Source of the DNA: Actinomycetospora sp. NBRC 106375
GTDB lineage: Bacteria; Actinomycetota; Actinomycetes; Mycobacteriales; Pseudonocardiaceae
Direction of reading: 5' to 3'
DNA length: 64,000 bases
Assembly: GCF_030269665.1 (NCBI RefSeq)
Contig: NZ_BSTS01000010.1
Span: 224,428 to 288,427, forward strand
How positions within the stretch are numbered: the first letter of the stretch is position 1; every line of letters begins with the position of its first letter. The translations under genes were made by a program, and so were the position numbers. Below are positions 59,980 through 64,000 of the stretch, in pieces. Under the pieces are notes generated by a model. That model did not search any database. It was given only the letters and a program-made list of their open reading frames with translations, and was not told the origin of the DNA.

Positions 59980-61239
59980 ATGTCGACTCCCACCTCGGCG
60001 CCCGGCGCCGGCACCGACCCACCGGCGGACACGTCCGCCACCGGTGCGCGGGCCGGCATCCCCCGCGACCTGATGCTGCTGCTCGGCGCGGCCGCGATCG
60101 TCGTGATCATCGCCGGTCTCCAGGCGGCCGCCTGGCTGGTCGCGCCGATCCTGCTCGCGCTCGTGATCGTGATCGCCGTGGCCCCGCTCCAGGGGTGGAT
60201 GCGTCGCGTCGGCTTCCCCGCCTGGTCGACCGTGCTCGCGCTCGTCATCGTGATCTTCGGGATCGTCATCGGGCTGGTCGGGGTGCTCGTGGCGTCGGTG
60301 GGACGGCTCGTGGGCCTCATCCCGCAGTACTCCCAGCAGATCGACGCGCTGACCCACTCGGTGACCACCGCGCTCGCCAAGGTCGGCTTCGACCCGAACC
60401 AGGCGCGGTCGGCGGCGTCGTCGATCAACGTCGGCCAGGTCCTCAACGCCGTCGGAGGTGTGCTCTCAGGCCTGAGCGGGGCGCTGACGAGCCTGGTGTT
60501 CATCCTCGCGCTGCTGCTGTTCCTCATCGCCGAGGCCGGGGGCGCGAGTCGGCGCCTCGAGGCGATCGGCGCCGACCGGCCGCACATGGTCGACGCGCTG
60601 CTGAGCTTCGCGTGGGGCACGCGACGCTACCTCGTCGTCACCGCCGTCTTCGGGCTGATCGTCGCGGTGCTCGACTCGGTGGCTCTCGCGATCATGGGCA
60701 TCCCGCTCGTCATCCTGTGGGGGCTGCTCTCGTTCATCACGAACTTCATCCCCAACATCGGCTTCATCATCGGCGTGATCCCGCCCGCGCTGCTCGGGCT
60801 GCTCGTCGGCGGCTGGCAGCTGGGTCTCGCGGTGCTGATCGTCTACTGCATCCTCAACGCGATCGTGCAGTCGCTCATCCAGCCGCACTTCACCGGCGAC
60901 GCCGTCGGGCTCTCCACGACGATCACGTTCGTGGCGCTGCTGTTCTGGGCGTGGATCCTCGGCGGCCTCGGCGCCCTGCTGGCGATCCCCGCGACGCTGC
61001 TGGTCAAGGCCGTCCTGGTCGACTGCGACCCCCGGGCCCGCTGGGTCGACGCGCTGATCGGGGCGGCGAGCCCGGATCCGGAGAAGGAGGCGCGGCGCCA
61101 GAAGCGCCGGGACGCGAAGGCCGGAGCCAACGGGACCGACGGGGCCGACGGCGAGGCCGAGGCCGAGCCCGACACCGATCCCGAGGTCCCGCCCACCCCC
61201 CGCAGGCCGGGACCGCCGGAGGCCGCGCAGCCGGTGTGA
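59980..61239 (+). CDS. AI-2E family transporter
   Basis: This 419-residue protein has eight predicted membrane helices and the AI-2E/PerM layout: two N-terminal helices, a long soluble loop (about residues 105-150), and the conserved FITNFIPNIGFIIGVIPPALL and QPHFTGDAVGLSTTITFVALLFWAWILG segments, written here in outline. The C-terminus has a charged, Gly/Asp-repeat tail. The gene has a predicted leaderless start. Family members move diverse solutes or ions, so autoinducer-2 export is not implied. Confidence 0.9.
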   Translation: MSTPTSAPGAGTDPPADTSATGARAGIPRDLMLLLGAAAIVVIIAGLQAAAWLVAPILLALVIVIAVAPLQGWMRRVGFPAWSTVLALVIVIFGIVIGLVGVLVASVGRLVGLIPQYSQQIDALTHSVTTALAKVGFDPNQARSAASSINVGQVLNAVGGVLSGLSGALTSLVFILALLLFLIAEAGGASRRLEAIGADRPHMVDALLSFAWGTRRYLVVTAVFGLIVAVLDSVALAIMGIPLVILWGLLSFITNFIPNIGFIIGVIPPALLGLLVGGWQLGLAVLIVYCILNAIVQSLIQPHFTGDAVGLSTTITFVALLFWAWILGGLGALLAIPATLLVKAVLVDCDPRARWVDALIGAASPDPEKEARRQKRRDAKAGANGTDGADGEAEAEPDTDPEVPPTPRRPGPPEAAQPV

Positions 61240-61245
61240 GCGCAG

Positions 61246-61890
61246 TCAGCGCCGTGGGTCAGGGTGGGCCAGGTCCGACAGGGTGACCGCGGTCAGGCCG
61301 CGACGGGTGGTCCGGGCCAGGAGGCCCGCGGTCGTCGCCGCGACGGCCGCGCGTCCGGCACCCTCGTGCAGCACGAGCACCGACCCCCGCCGGACGACCG
61401 CGTCGAGCCACGGTGCCGTGCCCGCCGTCCCGGCCCCGGAACCGGCGACGGCCACCGCGCTGCCGAGCGCGCAGCGCAGCCCGGTCTCCCGCGCGATCGC
61501 GAGGTGCGGCGCGGTCGGCCACCCGGAGCCCGGCCGGAACCAGCGCACCGGACCGAGCGCCCCGAGGAGCTCCTGGGTGGCGCCCAGGCTCGCGCGGAAC
61601 GCGGCCTCCGGGAGCTGCCAGGTCGGCTCGTCGCGCCAGGTGTGGTTGCCGAGCTCGTGGCCCGCGTCGACGACCCGGCGCGCGAGGTCCGGGTGGCGCT
61701 CGACCCGCTCGCCGAGGAGGAAGAACGTCGCACGGGCACCGTGGCGCGCCAGGACGTCGAGCAGCGCCGGCGTCGTCGCGGGGTCGGGGCCGTCGTCGAC
61801 CGTCAGCGCGAACCGCGGCGTCCGGGTGGGCACGGCGAAGAGCACCCGGCCCCGCAGCACGGGGCCCACGGCCTGCGCGAGGGGGATCAC
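61246..61890 (-). CDS. Polysaccharide deacetylase (NodB domain)
   Basis: This 214-residue protein is a NodB-type carbohydrate esterase: motif 1 FALTVDDGPDP with the catalytic and metal Asp, motif 2 HELGNHTW with only the second His of HxxxH in usual position, motif 3 WFRPGSGW, and a late VLVLHEGAG. It would remove N-acetyl groups from peptidoglycan, chitin or a similar polymer. No signal peptide is obvious. GTG 61890 overlaps the stop of the DinB-type gene (GTGA), so the two are coupled. Confidence 0.85.
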   Translation of the reverse strand: MIPLAQAVGPVLRGRVLFAVPTRTPRFALTVDDGPDPATTPALLDVLARHGARATFFLLGERVERHPDLARRVVDAGHELGNHTWRDEPTWQLPEAAFRASLGATQELLGALGPVRWFRPGSGWPTAPHLAIARETGLRCALGSAVAVAGSGAGTAGTAPWLDAVVRRGSVLVLHEGAGRAAVAATTAGLLARTTRRGLTAVTLSDLAHPDPRR

Positions 61891-62471
61891 GAACGGCGGC
61901 CCACGCGCGCGAGCAGGACGTCCTGCGGCTCGGTGCCGCGCGGGCTCACCGGGTCGGCGAAGAGCCCGGGGCCGGAGAGCATGACCGGGGTGCCGTCGAG
62001 GTAGGCCAGCGCGCGCTCGACCCCGGCCGGGTCCACGCGCTCGTCCAGCCCGGCGCCGCGGGCGAGGTCCCACTCGTGCACCGTGAGGTCGAGCAGCATC
62101 TGTTCGGCGTACTCCTCGACCGGGATCCAGCCGAAGATCGTGTGCACCCGCGGGGCGTGCTCGGCCGTGGCGGTCCAGCGCGGGCGGGAGCGCGCCGCCG
62201 CCCTGTCCCAGGCGCCCACGGGGTCGTCGGCGAGCAGGTCGCCGTCGTAGCGGTCGCCGACCTCCTCCATCGACTCGCCGGCCAGCTCGTGCGGAGCCCA
62301 CGCGTGCTCGGAGCACAGGTGGTTGACGAGGTCGCGCACGCTCCACGCCGAGCACGGCGTCGGGGCGTCCCACCGGTCGGGGGCGACGGCGTGGACGCGG
62401 GCGGTGAACCGGTCGATGGCCCCGGGCAGCAGGACGCGGGCGTCGGCGGGCACGGGATGGGCTCCTGTCAC
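61887..62471 (-). CDS. TIGR03086-type DinB/maleylpyruvate isomerase family protein
   Basis: This 194-residue four-helix protein matches the metal-binding TIGR03086 group: PTPCSAWSVRDLVNHLCSEH near residue 40 and LTVHEWDLARGAG near 135, with three His in positions for a Zn or Ni site. Such proteins use mycothiol or carry out thiol-dependent steps in actinobacteria. GTG 62471 starts the frame. It is coupled to the deacetylase gene, which is probably fortuitous. Confidence 0.85.
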   Translation of the reverse strand: MTGAHPVPADARVLLPGAIDRFTARVHAVAPDRWDAPTPCSAWSVRDLVNHLCSEHAWAPHELAGESMEEVGDRYDGDLLADDPVGAWDRAAARSRPRWTATAEHAPRVHTIFGWIPVEEYAEQMLLDLTVHEWDLARGAGLDERVDPAGVERALAYLDGTPVMLSGPGLFADPVSPRGTEPQDVLLARVGRRS

Positions 62472-62534
62472 GACACCGACCCTGGCACGGCACCCGCCCT
62501 GGCACGCGCCGCGACCGCGTGAGAGAAAACGGTC

Positions 62535-62873
62535 ATGGCCGACGTGCACGACGTCCGCCGTCTCGCTCTCGGTCTCGACGGTGTCGAGGAGATCGACTCC
62601 GACGGCTTCGACTTCCGCGTGCGCGGGCGCGGGTTCGTCTGGTCCTACCCCGACCGCAGCAGCGGGCGCCGGGTCCTGCGCACCGACGTCGCGGTCCTCT
62701 ACGTCGGCGACGACGCCGAGCGGCAGGCCCTGGCGCTCGGCGAGCCCGATCTGTTCTTCCTCACCGCGCCCTACGACCGGCTCCCACTGGTGCTCCTGCG
62801 CCTGCCGCCGGTCGACGTCTCCCGGCTCGGCGAGCTGATCACCGACGCCTGGCGGATGCGCCTCGAGGAGTGA
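62535..62873 (+). CDS. MmcQ/YjbR family protein
   Basis: This 112-residue protein has the YjbR-like a/b fold: VRRLALGLDGVEEIDSDGFD near the start, FVWSYPDR, and LPLVLLRLPPVDVSRLGELI then DAWRMRL at the end. YjbR proteins are small DNA-binding-like domains without a settled role. It ends five bases before the stop of the convergent enoyl-CoA hydratase gene. Confidence 0.85.
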   Translation: MADVHDVRRLALGLDGVEEIDSDGFDFRVRGRGFVWSYPDRSSGRRVLRTDVAVLYVGDDAERQALALGEPDLFFLTAPYDRLPLVLLRLPPVDVSRLGELITDAWRMRLEE

Positions 62874-62878
62874 CCTCC

Positions 62879-63676
62879 TCACGCGCCCCGGAAGGTCGCC
62901 TTCCCGTGGCCCTGCTCGACGAACGAGGTCATCGCGTCCGCGAGGTCGGTGGTCGAGAACAGGTCGCCGGCGGCCCGCGGGGTGACCTCGTTGGCCGCCT
63001 CGAGCCCGTCCTCGGCGAACGCGCGCAGGATCTCCTTGGTGGCGGCGTGCGCCCGGGTCGGACCCGCGGCCAGTGACGCCGCCAGGGCCCGCGCGGCGTC
63101 GTCGAAACCGTCCTCGGGGATCAACCGGTCGACGACGCCCCAGCGCTCCATCTCCTCGGCGCCGAAGCGGCCCGCGGTCATCACGAAGTAGCGGGCCCGC
63201 CCGATCCCGGCCCGGGCGGCGAGGCGCTGCGTCCCGCCCATCGCCGGGGTCAGCCCGACCGTCGCCTCGATCAGCCCGAACGACGCCCGCGGCGTCGCCA
63301 CGATGAGGTCGCAGGCGAGCGCGACCTCGAAGGCCCAGGTCAGGGTCAGCCCGTGCGCGGCGAAGACCGTCGGGAAGGGCAGGTGGTGCAGGCGCCGCCC
63401 GGTCTCGACCAGCTCGGCGAACATGCCCGTGCCGCCCTCGACGTCCCCGGCCTGCGCCAGAGGGTGGAAGATCTGCTTGACGTCGACCCCGCCGCTGACG
63501 ACCTTCCCCTCCGCCCGGATCAGCGCCGCCCGCGGCTGCGCGCGCTCCAGCTCGGCCACGGCGTCGCGCAGGGAGGCGTGGACCGCCATGTCGTAGAGGT
63601 TGAGCGGCGGGTGGTCGATGGTCACCACGGCGAGACCGGCGTCGTCCACCGCGACCGTCACGGGAGGGGTCGTCAT
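62879..63676 (-). CDS. Enoyl-CoA hydratase/isomerase family protein
   Basis: This 265-residue crotonase-fold protein has the oxyanion-hole segments (KVVSGGVDVKQI and AAHGLTLTWAFEVALACDL, with a Leu-Thr in place of the usual Gly-Gly in the second). FGLIEATVGLTPAMGGTQRL carries one of the usual acidic residues. It would hydrate or isomerise an acyl-CoA. The start is ATG 63676; an upstream extension to 63700 is less likely. It lies on the same strand as the alcohol dehydrogenase, with 110 bases between. Confidence 0.88.
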   Translation of the reverse strand: MTTPPVTVAVDDAGLAVVTIDHPPLNLYDMAVHASLRDAVAELERAQPRAALIRAEGKVVSGGVDVKQIFHPLAQAGDVEGGTGMFAELVETGRRLHHLPFPTVFAAHGLTLTWAFEVALACDLIVATPRASFGLIEATVGLTPAMGGTQRLAARAGIGRARYFVMTAGRFGAEEMERWGVVDRLIPEDGFDDAARALAASLAAGPTRAHAATKEILRAFAEDGLEAANEVTPRAAGDLFSTTDLADAMTSFVEQGHGKATFRGA

Positions 63677-63786
63677 GGCCCGCGATCCTGCGCGACGCAC
63701 GGGGTGTTGTCAGTGTGGCGTCCACGCTGACGCTCAACGTCAGAAGAGCCACCTCGATCACCGCCGGCGGGCGACCTGGCGCGGCC

Positions 63787-64000
63787 TCAGGGCACCAGCA
63801 CCGCCGCGCCGGTGATCCGACCGCCGGCGAGGTCCGCCAGCGCGTCGCCGGCCCGCTCGAGCGGGTAGGACGTGGTCGTCACCTCGAGGTGGTGCTCGGC
63901 GGCGACGCGCAGGAACGCCCGGGCGTCGGCGCGGGTGTTCGAGGTGACGCTGCGCAGGCTGCGCTCACCGAACAGGTGGCGCTGGTAGTCCAGCGGCGGC
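63787..64000 (-). CDS. Zinc-binding alcohol dehydrogenase, C-terminal part
   Basis: The frame enters from the right edge, so the start lies outside. The 70 visible codons read [20 protein letters not shown] then [19 protein letters not shown], and end with [24 protein letters not shown] in outline: the last part of the catalytic domain of zinc-dependent medium-chain dehydrogenases. The Rossmann and zinc motifs lie beyond the window. Confidence 0.82.
   Translation of the reverse strand, partial: PPLDYQRHLFGERSLRSVTSNTRADARAFLRVAAEHHLEVTTTSYPLERAGDALADLAGGRITGAAVLVP

Overview
The window reads as chromosome of a high-GC actinobacterium. G+C is very high, GTG and TTG starts are common, genes often couple through ATGA or GTGA overlaps, and families typical of actinobacteria recur (SCO6745, DUF3040, DUF5313, DUF5709, DUF7144, DUF8129-like tails). 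The family set best suits Pseudonocardiaceae (Pseudonocardia- or Actinomycetospora-like), but that placement is inference. I saw no insertion sequence, phage, CRISPR array, rRNA or tRNA.

Region 1 (1-15.1 kb) is mainly metabolism: the end of glucose-6-phosphate dehydrogenase, a lone CoxL-like molybdenum hydroxylase, NAD synthetase, a PspC protein, a membrane protein with a multicopper oxidase, a Ser/Thr kinase with a Gly/His tail, a fatty acid desaturase, a frameshifted metal-independent formate dehydrogenase and an SDR. Three palindromes with a shared outer end (GTGAGYGA) lie at gene ends.

Region 2 (15.2-20.4 kb) is one operon for an NAD-linked molybdenum or tungsten formate dehydrogenase. 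Its catalytic gene is read through an in-frame TGA at 15525-15527. A bacterial SECIS-type hairpin follows at once, so I call selenocysteine (U80). The catalytic chain also lacks its usual N-terminal Fe4S4 domain, which sits at the C-terminus of the third gene. The enzyme is therefore split and its gene order permuted.

Region 3 (20.5-43.6 kb) holds small membrane and ferritin-like proteins, a methyltransferase/iron-oxidase/CDGSH trio, a galactose locus (LacI regulator, galK, galT, a 33-codon ORF, an SSS symporter), and several regulator-plus-target pairs with visible inverted-repeat operators (PadR/VOC, SDR-TetR, TetR plus TetX-like monooxygenase, MarR plus ABC exporter, OhrR-type MarR plus hydrolase).

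Region 4 (43.6-61.3 kb) is the most suggestive part. Three large MalT/LAL-type LuxR regulators lie in tandem. Around them, a palindrome TCAYCC-N5-GGRTGA recurs upstream of small stress or membrane genes (DUF7144-K+ channel-DUF3040 operon, two paralogous small proteins, a sulfatase, a DUF1269 protein, a YihY protein, an AI-2E-type permease). The GGRTGAG half-site sits 21-22 bases before a -10-like hexamer, where MalT boxes lie in E. coli mal promoters. I propose a local LAL-controlled regulon.

Region 5 (61.2-64 kb) has a polysaccharide deacetylase, a DinB/TIGR03086 protein, a YjbR protein, an enoyl-CoA hydratase and the end of a zinc alcohol dehydrogenase.
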